Shown piece by piece: positions 1-8,263 of a stretch of DNA of 64,000 nucleotides; the first letter of the stretch is position 1; each line of letters opens with the position of its first letter. Made by a program: the position numbers and the translations under genes. The notes under the pieces were generated by a model, which saw only the letters and a program-made list of their open reading frames with translations, was not told the DNA's origin and searched no databases. The stretch is from Oceanospirillum sanctuarii (GTDB taxonomy: Bacteria; Pseudomonadota; Gammaproteobacteria; Pseudomonadales; Halomonadaceae). The stretch is taken from assembly GCF_002150805.1 (NCBI RefSeq), contig NZ_MTBA01000001.1, positions 1 through 64,000 of the forward strand, given 5' to 3'.

Positions 1-377
1 TCCGGTGTGTAGAGCCTTGGCTTGGCGAGTTCCTTTTTCAGGTTATCCGGCAGTACCGCTTCGATCTTATCCAGTGCGTTTTCGGTGGAGCGGGCGAGCT
101 TGGTGCCTGCCCAGGTTTTCGCCATGCGTGCGGCGATCACCAAGGCTTCAATCTCATCCTTGGTGAACATGATGGGCGGGATATCAAACCCCCGCCGCAA
201 CACGTAGCCGACTCCGGCTTCCCCTTCGATGGGTACGCCGGAGAGCATCAGATCCTGAATATCCCGATAGATGGTGCGCTCGGAGACTTCGAGCTTTTCC
301 GCCAGCCATTTCGCCGTGGTCAGGCGGCGGTTACGCAGGTATTGGATGATCTGAAAAAGTCGGTCAGCCCGGCGCAC
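1..377 (-). CDS. YafY-type HTH/WYL transcriptional regulator (partial, C-terminus beyond left edge)
   Basis: Reading the minus strand from a GTG at 377 gives about 125 residues of a DeoR-like winged helix (RADRLFQIIQYLRNRR..., SERTIYRDIQDL) followed by the GVGYVLRRGFDIPPIMFT linker typical of YafY regulators. The WYL ligand-sensing domain expected at the C-terminus lies off the window. An AGGGAG ribosome site sits about 7 bases before the GTG. It lies downstream of, and co-directional with, the VOC gene at 472-852; this family is often coupled to a small VOC-fold gene, so the two probably form one unit. The ligand is unknown. The family call is secure, the exact start less so. Confidence 0.85.
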   Translation of the reverse strand, partial: MRRADRLFQIIQYLRNRRLTTAKWLAEKLEVSERTIYRDIQDLMLSGVPIEGEAGVGYVLRRGFDIPPIMFTKDEIEALVIAARMAKTWAGTKLARSTENALDKIEAVLPDNLKKELAKPRLYTP

Positions 378-471
378 GGGGATCTCCCTGATTGGATGCT
401 GTTTTTTGGCTCATCATCAGCCGCAGTCTTTATCGGCCAAATTTATCGGCTAAATGTATCGGCTAAAGTGC

Positions 472-852
472 TTAGCCCATTGAGTGGATGCCGATGCGAT
501 TGCCCTCGGTATCCATAAAGTGTGCGATGTTGCCAATCTCGTCACTAAGATGAATTTTAGGCCGCAGCACTTTACCACCGGCAGCTTCCACTTTCGACAG
601 AACCACGGCCAGATCTTCACCGCCATTCAGATAGACCACGCAGCCATCGGGGGAGGGTTTAAAGCCTTCGCCGCACACCACAGCACCGGAGACATGGGCT
701 TTGTTACCGTGGGGGAATAACGCCTGTCGCAGACCGTCCATCTCAAAGTCTTCAAGCTGTACATCCAGAATGGTCTGGTAAAAAGTGACGGCGCGCTCGT
801 AGTGAGTTGCCGGGATTTCAAACCAAACCGCGATATTGATGTTGTTGTCCAT
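472..852 (-). CDS. VOC-superfamily (glyoxalase/bleomycin-resistance fold) protein
   Basis: A 126-residue protein with the two beta-alpha-beta-beta-beta modules of the vicinal oxygen chelate fold: AVWFEIPATHYERAVTFYQ at the N-terminus (FEIP, then F-Y about 12 residues on) and the closing GNIAHFMDTEGNRIGIHS motif (residues about 107-124). The D-x-E-G-N-R-I-G-I-H end is diagnostic of the small YafY-linked VOC proteins. Substrate and metal are not predictable from sequence. The gene precedes the WYL regulator at 377-1 with a 94-base gap and probably shares its transcript. Confidence 0.85.
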   Translation of the reverse strand: MDNNINIAVWFEIPATHYERAVTFYQTILDVQLEDFEMDGLRQALFPHGNKAHVSGAVVCGEGFKPSPDGCVVYLNGGEDLAVVLSKVEAAGGKVLRPKIHLSDEIGNIAHFMDTEGNRIGIHSMG

Positions 853-1146
853 GGTGACTCTCCTTGCCGTTGTAATTTGATTAGGTGGTTCGTGCCGACT
901 GTGTTGTCAGCCACGGGAGAGAGTCTAAAGCAGGGCTACTGACAGCATTCTGTCAGTAGTGTTTGGCGGGTTTGCATTTTATTCATGCTGGGCGATGCCT
1001 TGAGCAGGCAGAAATTACTCCTGTGACGATTTATTTTCAGCCATCTATACCTGTTTACGCCAAGGGTTTGCAGGTAGCTTGTGACCGTCTGAGGCCAGAG
1101 TTCCAAAGTCAGAGCCTCCCTATATTTGAGAAAGGGCTGAATAACC

Positions 1147-1743
1147 ATGTTTACCGAGTTTGCCTCGTGGTCAGGTTTGATTGCATCGTTATGGATTGTG
1201 CTGGGTGTTGCTATCGCGGGTAAGTTGTACGGCAGTTATAGCCATATCAACCAGCTGTGCAGTGAGTTAGGTGCAGCGGGGAGCCGAACCGAGAAGATCT
1301 CTCCGGTGATAAATAACTATCCGCTAGCGGTGCTGTTCTGCATTTTTGGCTGGTTTGTGCTTGAGAGCAGTAGCAACCTGATGGAATCCTCCATCGGCTG
1401 GCTGATCATCGCCCATGGTGTGGGTACTTTGATTGCGGGTTTCTTCCCGATGGATGCCGATCCTTATACCGAGACCCCGACCACAAGCTGTAATATTCAC
1501 ACCGCCGCAGGGGTTGTGATGCTGCTGTCACTGATTCTTGCCCCTGTGTTTTCTCTCTTTACTGAGGTGCCGGATGCTTTTAAATACTTCACCGGAGCCT
1601 GCCTGTTTTTCTTCTTTGTCTTTACGTTGTTTATGGCGAGTGAGTACAAAACACGGGGCAAGATCGGCCTCTATCAGCGCCTTAGCTATGGTGCGCAGCT
1701 GGTATGGCTGGCGGGGTATTCTGTTATCCTGAGCGGTTTTTAG
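1147..1743 (+). CDS. DUF998-family integral membrane protein
   Basis: A 198-residue, very hydrophobic protein with about six membrane segments (near residues 8-26, 57-73, 83-101, 116-137, 147-163, 178-196). The loop YSHINQLCSELGAAGSRTEK followed by a PLAVLF segment, and GTLIAGFFPMDADPY...HTAAG, match the DUF998 pattern (SELG motif; F-P-x-D before a conserved His). Function of the family is unknown. The ATG at 1147 follows GAAAGGG at a normal distance. No operon partner is evident; the next gene starts 65 bases on. Confidence 0.75.
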   Translation: MFTEFASWSGLIASLWIVLGVAIAGKLYGSYSHINQLCSELGAAGSRTEKISPVINNYPLAVLFCIFGWFVLESSSNLMESSIGWLIIAHGVGTLIAGFFPMDADPYTETPTTSCNIHTAAGVVMLLSLILAPVFSLFTEVPDAFKYFTGACLFFFFVFTLFMASEYKTRGKIGLYQRLSYGAQLVWLAGYSVILSGF

Positions 1744-1807
1744 GGTGAAGCGGCTTGTAGTGCGAGATGGCTTTTAGATGAAAGTGTCGTTTTGGGGATG
1801 AGTGATC

Positions 1808-2104
1808 ATGCGTAAATCCGATAAGAAAACCGATAACCAGATCCGTCTTTTTCTGACGGACATCTGCGAAGACTTTATGAAGGCGTTCGACGGTTTTCTC
1901 TGGCTCACACATGAGGCAGATTACGATAACTTCCCGCAATCGCTGCGAATGACTTTTGTCTTTGCCAGTCAGGCAAGTCTGGATAGCTTTGTGGCCTCTG
2001 ACGGTTATCCGCAGCTGATCGCAAAGCTCGAAAAACAGCTGAGCCAAATGAAGATCCGCTTTAAACGGATTCAGGATCAGATGGTGTTTACGGTTGAGCA
2101 GTAA
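1808..2104 (+). CDS. Conserved hypothetical protein, about 98 residues
   Basis: Small soluble protein beginning MRKSDKKTDNQIRLFLTDIC, rich in aromatic residues in the middle (FMKAFDGFLWLTHEADYDNF) and ending in a basic amphipathic helix (AKLEKQLSQMKIRFKRIQDQ). I do not recognise a named family. A GTG two codons upstream (1802) is an alternative start; the GGGGA at about 1793-1797 fits the ATG at 1808 at roughly ten bases, or the GTG at about five. A hairpin directly follows the stop codon. Real-gene status rests on normal codon use and the ribosome site. Confidence 0.55.
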   Translation: MRKSDKKTDNQIRLFLTDICEDFMKAFDGFLWLTHEADYDNFPQSLRMTFVFASQASLDSFVASDGYPQLIAKLEKQLSQMKIRFKRIQDQMVFTVEQ

Positions 2105-2106
2105 AA

Positions 2107-2127
2107 AGCCATTTCTCTGAAATGGCT
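2107..2127. terminator. Short perfect hairpin between the small ORF and radD
   Basis: AGCCATTTC (2107-2115) pairs perfectly with GAAATGGCT (2119-2127) across a TCT loop. A run of A lies on the 5' side, so it reads as an intrinsic terminator only on the minus strand; on the plus strand it may just protect the 3' end of the small ORF transcript. Confidence 0.4.
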
Positions 2128-2209
2128 CGCAACTGAAAATCCATACAGTATTCTGCTGTGGTTTTTGCTACCATCCCTTCCTCATTCTTCACCTGATATT
2201 GCCCTTGCT

Positions 2210-3982
2210 ATGACCACGCCTTTCACCCTGCGCCCATACCAGCAGGAAGCCGTTGATGCCACGATCAAACACTTCCGCAAGTCCAATGAGGCGGCGGTGA
2301 TCGTGCTGCCTACCGGTGCCGGTAAAAGTCTGGTCATTGCGGAGTTGGCGCGGCTGGCGCGGCGTAAAATTCTGGTGCTGACCCACGTTAAAGAACTGGT
2401 GGAACAGAACCACGCCAAGTATCAGAGTTACGGTCTGACTGGCGGCATCTTTTCAGCGGGTTTAAAGCGGCGGGAGAGCGAGCATCAGGTGACCTTTGCC
2501 AGTGTGCAATCGGTGTCGGCCAATCTGGATCAGTTTCAGCATGAATACTCCCTGATCATTATCGACGAGTGCCATCGTGTCAGTGGTGAGGATACCAGTC
2601 AGTATCAGCGCATTATCGAACAGCTGCGGGAGAAGAATCCGGCGTTAAAGGTGCTGGGTTTGACCGCAACTCCATACCGGCTGGGCATGGGCTGGATCTA
2701 CAAGTATCACTATCGCGGTTTTGTCCGTAGTGAGGACGATAAGCCCTTCCTGCACTGCATCTACGAGCTGCCGTTAAGCTATATGATCAGCCGGGGTTAC
2801 TTAACCAAGCCGGATCTGGTGGATGCTGCCGTGGCGCAGTATGACTTCTCAGCGCTGGCCCAGAACAGCTTTGGTGAATACGCTGAGAAGGACGTCAACC
2901 AGCTGTTAAGCAAACATCAGCGCGTAACCCGATCCATTATTGAACAGGTGATGGCGCTGGCGGCCAAACGCAAAGCGGTGATGATTTTTGCCGCCACTGT
3001 GGATCACGCCAAAGAGATCACCGGTTATCTGCCTGCTTCCCAGACTGCACTGATTACCGGTGCCACCGACCTCAAAACCCGCGATGATCTGATTAGCCGC
3101 TTCAAACAACGTCAGCTGAAATATCTGGTCAATGTTTCCGTGCTGACCACAGGCTTTGATGCGCCCCATGTGGATTTTATCGCCATTCTGCGCCCCACTC
3201 AGTCGGTGAGCCTTTATCAGCAGATCGTTGGCCGTGGCCTGCGGCTGGATGAGGGTAAAGCCGATTGTCTGGTGATCGATTACGCTGGGAATAACGTCAA
3301 TCTGCATCATCCGGAAGTGGGGGAGAAGAAGCCTAATTCCGACAGCGAACCGGTGCAGGTGTTCTGCCCCGGTTGCGGTTTTGCCAATATTTTCTGGGGC
3401 AAAAAGGATTCCCAGGGCCAGGTGATAGAGCACTACGGCCGTCGTTGTCAGGGGCTGCTTGGACTGAATGATGATGGTGAACCGTTGGATGCTGATCAGC
3501 CGCCGGTGCAGTGCGATTACCGTTTCCGCTTTAAAGAGTGCCAGCACTGTGGTGCGGAAAACGATATCGCTGCCCGTAAATGTCATCAGTGTCAGACCGC
3601 GATCATCGACCCGGACGACAAACTGAAAGACGCCCTAAAACTGAAAGATGCCATGGTGATCCGTTGCTCTGGTATCAGCCTGTCGGCCAATGCCGGAAAG
3701 CTGAAAATCATCTACCACGGTGAAGAGGGTGAAGAGCTGAGCGAATCTTTCGATTTTGCCAAGCTCGCACAACGGGCGGTGTTTAACCGCTTATTTGGTC
3801 GTCGACTGGCGAACAGTCAGGCTCCGGTGAGTTTTGAGAAGATCGACGAGGTGATGCAGATTCAGCATCTGATCAGCGCACCGGATTTTGTTATCGGCCG
3901 CAAACAGAAACACTGGTGGCAGGTGCAGGAACGCATCTTTGATTATCAGGGAGCCTATCGAAAGGCGAATGAGCTAAGATAA
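2210..3982 (+). CDS. radD: RadD (YejH) superfamily 2 DNA helicase-like protein
   Basis: A 590-residue protein colinear with E. coli RadD, an SF2 ATPase involved with RecA in DNA crosslink/double-strand-break repair. Motifs: [12 protein letters not shown] (Q-like), Walker A LPTGAGKS (33-40), DECH (119-122), [24 protein letters not shown], and [10 protein letters not shown] (motif VI). The C-terminal part carries zinc-binding Cys pairs: CPGCGFAN...RRCQG and later C-QHCG...C-HQC, the arrangement seen in RadD. An in-frame upstream TTG (2165) is less likely than the ATG at 2210, which starts exactly where E. coli RadD does ([15 protein letters not shown] equivalent). Transcription ends at the hairpin at 4003-4049. 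Confidence 0.95.
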   Translation: MTTPFTLRPYQQEAVDATIKHFRKSNEAAVIVLPTGAGKSLVIAELARLARRKILVLTHVKELVEQNHAKYQSYGLTGGIFSAGLKRRESEHQVTFASVQSVSANLDQFQHEYSLIIIDECHRVSGEDTSQYQRIIEQLREKNPALKVLGLTATPYRLGMGWIYKYHYRGFVRSEDDKPFLHCIYELPLSYMISRGYLTKPDLVDAAVAQYDFSALAQNSFGEYAEKDVNQLLSKHQRVTRSIIEQVMALAAKRKAVMIFAATVDHAKEITGYLPASQTALITGATDLKTRDDLISRFKQRQLKYLVNVSVLTTGFDAPHVDFIAILRPTQSVSLYQQIVGRGLRLDEGKADCLVIDYAGNNVNLHHPEVGEKKPNSDSEPVQVFCPGCGFANIFWGKKDSQGQVIEHYGRRCQGLLGLNDDGEPLDADQPPVQCDYRFRFKECQHCGAENDIAARKCHQCQTAIIDPDDKLKDALKLKDAMVIRCSGISLSANAGKLKIIYHGEEGEELSESFDFAKLAQRAVFNRLFGRRLANSQAPVSFEKIDEVMQIQHLISAPDFVIGRKQKHWWQVQERIFDYQGAYRKANELR

Positions 3983-4002
3983 TCGAGCCAAAGACAAACT
4001 AA

Positions 4003-4049
4003 AAAGCCCGTTGCAGTCTGACTCTGTAGGTCATGCTGCAACGGGCTTT
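4003..4049. terminator. Bidirectional intrinsic terminator between radD and the DUF3334 gene
   Basis: AAAGCCCGTTGCA (4003-4015) and TGCAACGGGCTTT (4037-4049) form a perfect 13-bp stem with A and T tracts on the two sides. The flanking genes converge, so it serves both strands. Confidence 0.85.
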
Positions 4050-4073
4050 ATTCTTCAGGCAGTAGCCTAACGC

Positions 4074-4772
4074 TTAGATACCCAGATCCTTCATCAGATC
4101 ATCGTGTTCGGTATTGGCGTGAGCTTCGCTGTTACGGCTCTTGCCGCTTTGCATTGGGGTATCCGCCAGAATATCATCCGGGCTTTCCAGCTCGTCCTCA
4201 TCAAAGTCATGCAGTTTGATGAACTCGGTTTTATCCATGGACAGCTCCAGATAGAAGATATTGTTATCTTCCGTATTGAAGGTCACACGGCGGGACTGCG
4301 GCTGATCCAGTGCGGTATTTACTGAGATCTGAACCTGCTTGTTGATCGCCATCATCTTCGGCTGACTCTGGGTGATGGAGGTACGCAGCTGGTGGCGAAC
4401 CTTGTTGGTGAAGTCGCCCACGATCTGGTTCATGATCTCACCCATCACGTTACCCACCTCATCAGAGGTGTGGAACTGCGCCAGTTCATTTTCCGGCATA
4501 CCCATGCTCAGCAGGTATTTGCGGTAGATCTCCATGGCGGATTCTGCGGTGAAGTTGATGATCACCAGACCCGAGAAGCCACCGTCGAACAGTACAAAGC
4601 AACCGATATCCGGTCGCAGACAGGTTTTGCTGATTTTCTGCACCATAGGTGAGTAATCAACTTTTTCGTTCCCTGTATTGCCCAGCACTTCAGTCACCGA
4701 GTGGCAGAGGATCAGCAGAACTTCTTCTGTGGTGATGGCGCGGGAGCGTTTGGCAGTGGCAAGCTTATTCAC
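4074..4772 (-). CDS. DUF3334-family protein (CheC/CheX-like region)
   Basis: A 232-residue cytosolic protein. CLRPDIGCFVLFDGGFSGLVIIN and TSDEVGNVMGEIMNQIVGDFTNKV match DUF3334 proteins of marine gammaproteobacteria as I remember them. The E-V-G-N-x-x-G-E-x-x-N helix resembles the phosphatase helix of CheC/CheX-type proteins (E-x-x-N), so a role in signalling is a reasonable inference, not an established one. The C-terminal 45 residues are acidic and low in complexity. Start is a GTG at 4772 preceded by AAGGGG at 7 bases. It is convergent with radD and appears to be monocistronic. Confidence 0.7.
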   Translation of the reverse strand: MNKLATAKRSRAITTEEVLLILCHSVTEVLGNTGNEKVDYSPMVQKISKTCLRPDIGCFVLFDGGFSGLVIINFTAESAMEIYRKYLLSMGMPENELAQFHTSDEVGNVMGEIMNQIVGDFTNKVRHQLRTSITQSQPKMMAINKQVQISVNTALDQPQSRRVTFNTEDNNIFYLELSMDKTEFIKLHDFDEDELESPDDILADTPMQSGKSRNSEAHANTEHDDLMKDLGI

Positions 4773-5062
4773 GGTAAACCCCTTGTTTGATCCTGTCTTT
4801 TAAATCCTGTCCTCGGATCTTACTCATTTTTAGCCATAAATTACATGAATCTTTCGTGTGGCTTCCGCCTGCATTGAGAGATGTCAGGAGATGGCTTTCC
4901 GCTATGCTGTAATCAGTTGGATGATTGCGGACGGCAGTTATCCTGATGCTGTAAATAGCCTGCACTTAAAGGCGGGTTTGATTGTTTTTCCGCATTCTTT
5001 TTATCGGATGTTCCCTGATAAAATGTCGGTTTTGTTTAGCGTCATCATTTGGAGAGGTTAGC

Positions 5063-6397
5063 GTGCAGCGCACTCATATCACGTTGTTACTGTCGGTTCT
5101 GGCAGGTTTGGGGATTTTCTACGGTACAGATCTGGATCTGCAGCTGCGAATCGGTCTGGCTATTCTGGCATCGGTAGCTCTGCTCTGGATGACAGAGACA
5201 TTCCATATAACGGTTACCGCACTTCTGGTGCCGATTCTGGCGGTGGTGACCGGTGTCTTCTCCGTTGCTGATGCGATGAAGAACTTCGCTAACCCTATTA
5301 TCTTTCTTTTTCTGGGTGGTTTTGCGTTGGCCTCCGCGCTGCATAAACAGCGGCTGGATGAGCGTATCGCAGGTCTTGTGATACGTGCGGCTCAGGGCAA
5401 GATGCTGGTGGCGAGCATCCTGCTGTTTTTCACCGCAGCTTTTGTCTCCATGTGGATCTCGAACACGGCGACTACCGCCATGATGCTGCCACTGGCGCTG
5501 GGTATGCTCAGCCGTCTGCCTTATGAGCAGAACCGCAACACCTACTGGTTTGTACTGTTAGGGGTGGCTTACTCCGCCAATATCGGGGGTATCGGTACCT
5601 TAGTGGGCAGCCCGCCCAATGCGATTGCCGCTGCTGCTGTGGGCATCAGTTTCGCCCAGTGGATGAAGATAGGTATTCCGGCTGTGCTGGTGATGTTCCC
5701 GGCGATGTTACTGCTGCTGTGGGTGGTGTTTCGTCCGGATCTGTCCCGTAAGTTTGAGATGGATGACGACGCCAAGCCTATGGGGGCAGAGCAGTGGCTT
5801 ACCCTGGGCGTTTTTGTGATTACGGTTGCCCTCTGGCTGTTCAGCAAGCCGGTTTCTCAGTTTATCGGCGTCAACAAAGGTTTTGATGCCATGGTGGCGC
5901 TGCTTGCTATTGTGCTGCTGTGTGCTCTGAAACTGGTGAACTGGAAGGATATTGAACAGTCGGCAGACTGGGGCGTATTGCTGCTGTTTGGTGGCGGTTT
6001 GACCTTGTCTGCAGTTCTGAAATCCACCGGCACCAGTGTCTTTCTGGCGGAGTCGATCAGCCATGTACTGGAAGGCGCGCCTCTGATCATCTTTATGTTG
6101 GTGATCACCGCCTTTGTGGTGATGCTGACGGAGATCGCCAGTAATACCGCCAGTAGTGCGCTGTTGGTGCCGATTTTTGTCTCTATCGCTCAGGCGATGG
6201 GGCTGTCGCCGGTTGTACTGGCAGCTGTGATCGCGGTATCGGCATCCTGTGCCTTTATGCTGCCGGTAGCGACACCTCCGAATGCGATTGTCTTTGGCTC
6301 AGGCTATGTACCTCAAGCTCAGATGATGCGCGCCGGTGCCTTACTCAACGTGACCATGATTCTGCTGATCGGCATTGCCAGCTGGGCAATGCTGTAA
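5063..6397 (+). CDS. DASS/SLC13-family sodium:anion (dicarboxylate/sulfate-type) symporter
   Basis: About 444 residues with some 11-12 membrane segments. The two inverted-repeat signature loops of the divalent anion:Na+ symporter family are present: SMWISNTATTAMMLPLALGM with GTLVGSPPNAIA, and EIASNTASSALLVPIF with LPVATPPNAIVFGSG. These S-N-T and P-P-N-A motifs bind the carboxylate and sodium ions. Substrate (C4-dicarboxylate, citrate, sulfate) cannot be told. The GTG at 5063 is chosen because GGAGAGG lies 5 bases upstream; the longer frame from 4982 would add a Cys-rich stretch absent from the family. It ends at a strong terminator. Confidence 0.88.
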   Translation: MQRTHITLLLSVLAGLGIFYGTDLDLQLRIGLAILASVALLWMTETFHITVTALLVPILAVVTGVFSVADAMKNFANPIIFLFLGGFALASALHKQRLDERIAGLVIRAAQGKMLVASILLFFTAAFVSMWISNTATTAMMLPLALGMLSRLPYEQNRNTYWFVLLGVAYSANIGGIGTLVGSPPNAIAAAAVGISFAQWMKIGIPAVLVMFPAMLLLLWVVFRPDLSRKFEMDDDAKPMGAEQWLTLGVFVITVALWLFSKPVSQFIGVNKGFDAMVALLAIVLLCALKLVNWKDIEQSADWGVLLLFGGGLTLSAVLKSTGTSVFLAESISHVLEGAPLIIFMLVITAFVVMLTEIASNTASSALLVPIFVSIAQAMGLSPVVLAAVIAVSASCAFMLPVATPPNAIVFGSGYVPQAQMMRAGALLNVTMILLIGIASWAML

Positions 6398-6432
6398 CGA
6401 ATTGATCAGCTCTGGTTCAAAAGCGACCAATA

Positions 6433-6483
6433 AAAAAACGGAGCGCCAACTAGCCATATCGGTTAAGTCGGCGCTCCGTTTTT
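6433..6483 (+). terminator. Intrinsic terminator of the DASS transporter gene
   Basis: AAAAAACGGAGCGCC (6433-6447) pairs with GGCGCTCCGTTTTT (6470-6483), ending in a T run. Also usable by the convergent DUF3461 gene. Confidence 0.85.
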
Positions 6484-6567
6484 ATGTGGGGGCGTTTTAG
6501 CAAGTGGCTCTGGCTTTCACTAAAGCACGCTCACTAAAACTGGCCGGCAATCCAGACCGAAGGCTGC

Positions 6568-6960
6568 TTACAGCTCTTCAATCTGACGACGGATATCGGA
6601 AATCTTGCGCTGAACCACTTTTTCCAGATGCTCGATCTCTTCCAGCAGCAGCGCTTTTTTGTCTTCTGCTTTCTGTTCGGTCGATACCAGACGCTCCAGT
6701 TCATCAACAGCGTGCAGGTAGATCGGAGAAGGTTCAGTGGTCGGGCGATAGGTCACCAGACCTTCGTTCACGCGGCGGTCTTTATGAACGCGCGGGAACT
6801 TGAATTTTTTGCTTTTAGCAAACCAGTCGCCGTGGTGGCGCTGAAAATAGATCTTCAGAATGTCGTGGTCACCCTCAGTGCGTGAGGTGAATTTTTCGAT
6901 ATCACGGACATTCTCGATACCCATTTTTTTCAGGGTTTCAAAGCTGTCTTCCATACTCAT
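6568..6960 (-). CDS. DUF3461-family protein
   Basis: A 130-residue protein with the family pattern: TLKKMGIENVRDIEKF, then EGDHDILKIYFQR and K-SKKFKFPR, and a C-terminal coiled-coil helix (about residues 85-130, LERLVSTEQKAEDKKALLLEEIEHLEK). Function is unknown; the compact basic N-terminal domain followed by a coiled coil suggests a structural or nucleoid/regulatory role, but that is only inference. The first ATG (6960) is preceded by AAAGGAAG at about 5 bases, favouring it over the Met two codons later. Confidence 0.8.
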   Translation of the reverse strand: MSMEDSFETLKKMGIENVRDIEKFTSRTEGDHDILKIYFQRHHGDWFAKSKKFKFPRVHKDRRVNEGLVTYRPTTEPSPIYLHAVDELERLVSTEQKAEDKKALLLEEIEHLEKVVQRKISDIRRQIEEL

Positions 6961-7241
6961 GGCAACTTCCTTTAAGTCGGCAGGAAAAACAAAAGAAACA
7001 CCTGATTAAGCATGGCCCCTATATGGTTGGTTGAAGGTCACAGCGTTAATCAGCAGTGTTTGGGAGGTAAACTTTAGTCTAGGGTGGGATTCTAGCTCAG
7101 GAAGGCGCAGCTTTCTAATGAATAGGCGACATTTTCTTTTAAGGAAATGACATTTGGTGTTTTTGACTGAAGCCCCCGTCATTATTGGTCTTAGAGGCTT
7201 GTTTGAGGCTGTCGAAATAGTGGATATTCTTATCGAAAATT
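6961..7241. other. Intergenic stretch upstream of DUF3461 gene
   Basis: Together with the terminator at 7242-7279 this is a 335-base gap without a gene. It must hold the DUF3461 promoter on the minus strand. I see no recognisable RNA element or long repeat in it. Confidence 0.5.
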
Positions 7242-7279
7242 ACCTCCGTTACTTAGCTTCAACCTAAGGTAACGGAGGT
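7242..7279 (-). terminator. Probable terminator of the prs operon
   Basis: ACCTCCGTTAC (7242-7252) and GTAACGGAGGT (7269-7279) form an 11-bp perfect stem, extended inward by TTAG/CTAA. On the minus strand the stem is followed by an AATTTTCG tract, directly downstream of the prs stop codon at 7296. Confidence 0.7.
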
Positions 7280-7295
7280 TACATTTTTCAGTGCT

Positions 7296-8183
7296 TCAGG
7301 CGAGATTTTTTCTGATGGCTTCGGCAAGAGCCGGTGCCATATCGATATCATTACTCGGATGATGCACGGTATTGCAGGTGACGATCTTTTCCACGTGGGC
7401 TGACAACATTTGCTGGTAAGCCTCATCGGCAAACAAGCCATGAGTGCCGATACAGATCACCTTGTGCATACCGGCATTTTGCAGATGCTGAATGGTTTCT
7501 ATCATGGTGCGTCCGCTGGAGATGATGTCATCCACCAGTACCGGCGTATGCTCGCCATAGCGTTCCACATGGGGCAGGGAAACCGTCACATCCCGGTCGC
7601 CGTGACGTTCTTTCAGCAGCACCTCAAAAGGAGCTTCTGCCAGTCGGGCCACTTCGGCTACCCACTGTTCACTTTCGATATCCGGGCCGATCAGAAGCGG
7701 CTGTTTCACATTCTGGCTGATCCAGTGAGCCACGGATTCTGCGGAAGCGACCACCTGACTGCTGATGCTGTAGATCTCATCCAGGGAATCGTAGCGGTGC
7801 AGGTGCGGGTCAACGGTGATCAGATGATCAAAGCTCTGGCTGAGCAGGCGGGCAAAGTAGATGGAGGTGACGCATTCGCCCTCGTGGAAGCGTTTATCCT
7901 GACGCATATAGGCCAGATAAGGGGCGATCAGCACCACCTTTTGCGCACCCATCTCTTTCAGGGTTTCTGCCAGATAGATCAGCGGCAGGAACTTCTCATC
8001 CGGTTGATAAAGCGTGCACAAAACCAGTGCTACCCGGTCTTTTACTGGCGTCTGTACCTGCAGATAGCTTTCTCCATCCGGAAAGCGGCGCTGGTTCAGC
8101 TGTCCCTCTTCAGCGTTCAGTTGCTGGATCAGCCCCTCTTTTAGGCTGCTGGCGTCGTTCAGGTCAAATAAAATCGGAGTCAT
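7296..8183 (-). CDS. prs: Ribose-phosphate diphosphokinase (PRPP synthetase)
   Basis: A 295-residue enzyme making PRPP from ribose 5-phosphate and ATP. Seen: RRFPDGES (ribose-phosphate loop), PYLAYMRQDKRF (ATP-binding region of the family), TVDPHLHR (about 123-130), and the PRPP-loop VDDIISSGRT (217-226). It is shorter than the housekeeping E. coli Prs (315) and differs from the canonical KDRCGAD/flexible-loop pattern, so it looks like a second, divergent isozyme. It follows the phosphorylase gene on the same strand with an 80-base gap, suggesting a dedicated role in recycling nucleotide ribose rather than general PRPP supply (inference). Confidence 0.85.
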   Translation of the reverse strand: MTPILFDLNDASSLKEGLIQQLNAEEGQLNQRRFPDGESYLQVQTPVKDRVALVLCTLYQPDEKFLPLIYLAETLKEMGAQKVVLIAPYLAYMRQDKRFHEGECVTSIYFARLLSQSFDHLITVDPHLHRYDSLDEIYSISSQVVASAESVAHWISQNVKQPLLIGPDIESEQWVAEVARLAEAPFEVLLKERHGDRDVTVSLPHVERYGEHTPVLVDDIISSGRTMIETIQHLQNAGMHKVICIGTHGLFADEAYQQMLSAHVEKIVTCNTVHHPSNDIDMAPALAEAIRKNLA

Positions 8184-8263
8184 AAATCAGCGCTTTTTGG
8201 TTGTTGCTGCCTGACTGGTGGGGACTGTCGGGCAGGTATTGCTCATTATTGGTTTTATTGGCA

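Noticed and set aside
22-207. Plus-strand small frame at the left edge
   Set aside because: Antisense to the WYL regulator, whose conserved helix-turn-helix is on the minus strand.
963-1223. 86-codon frame running into the DUF998 gene
   Set aside because: It overlaps the DUF998 start in another frame, and has no ribosome site or conserved pattern.
2906-3586. Minus-strand reading frame inside radD
   Set aside because: Shadow of the RadD coding region; the translation has no recognisable domain.
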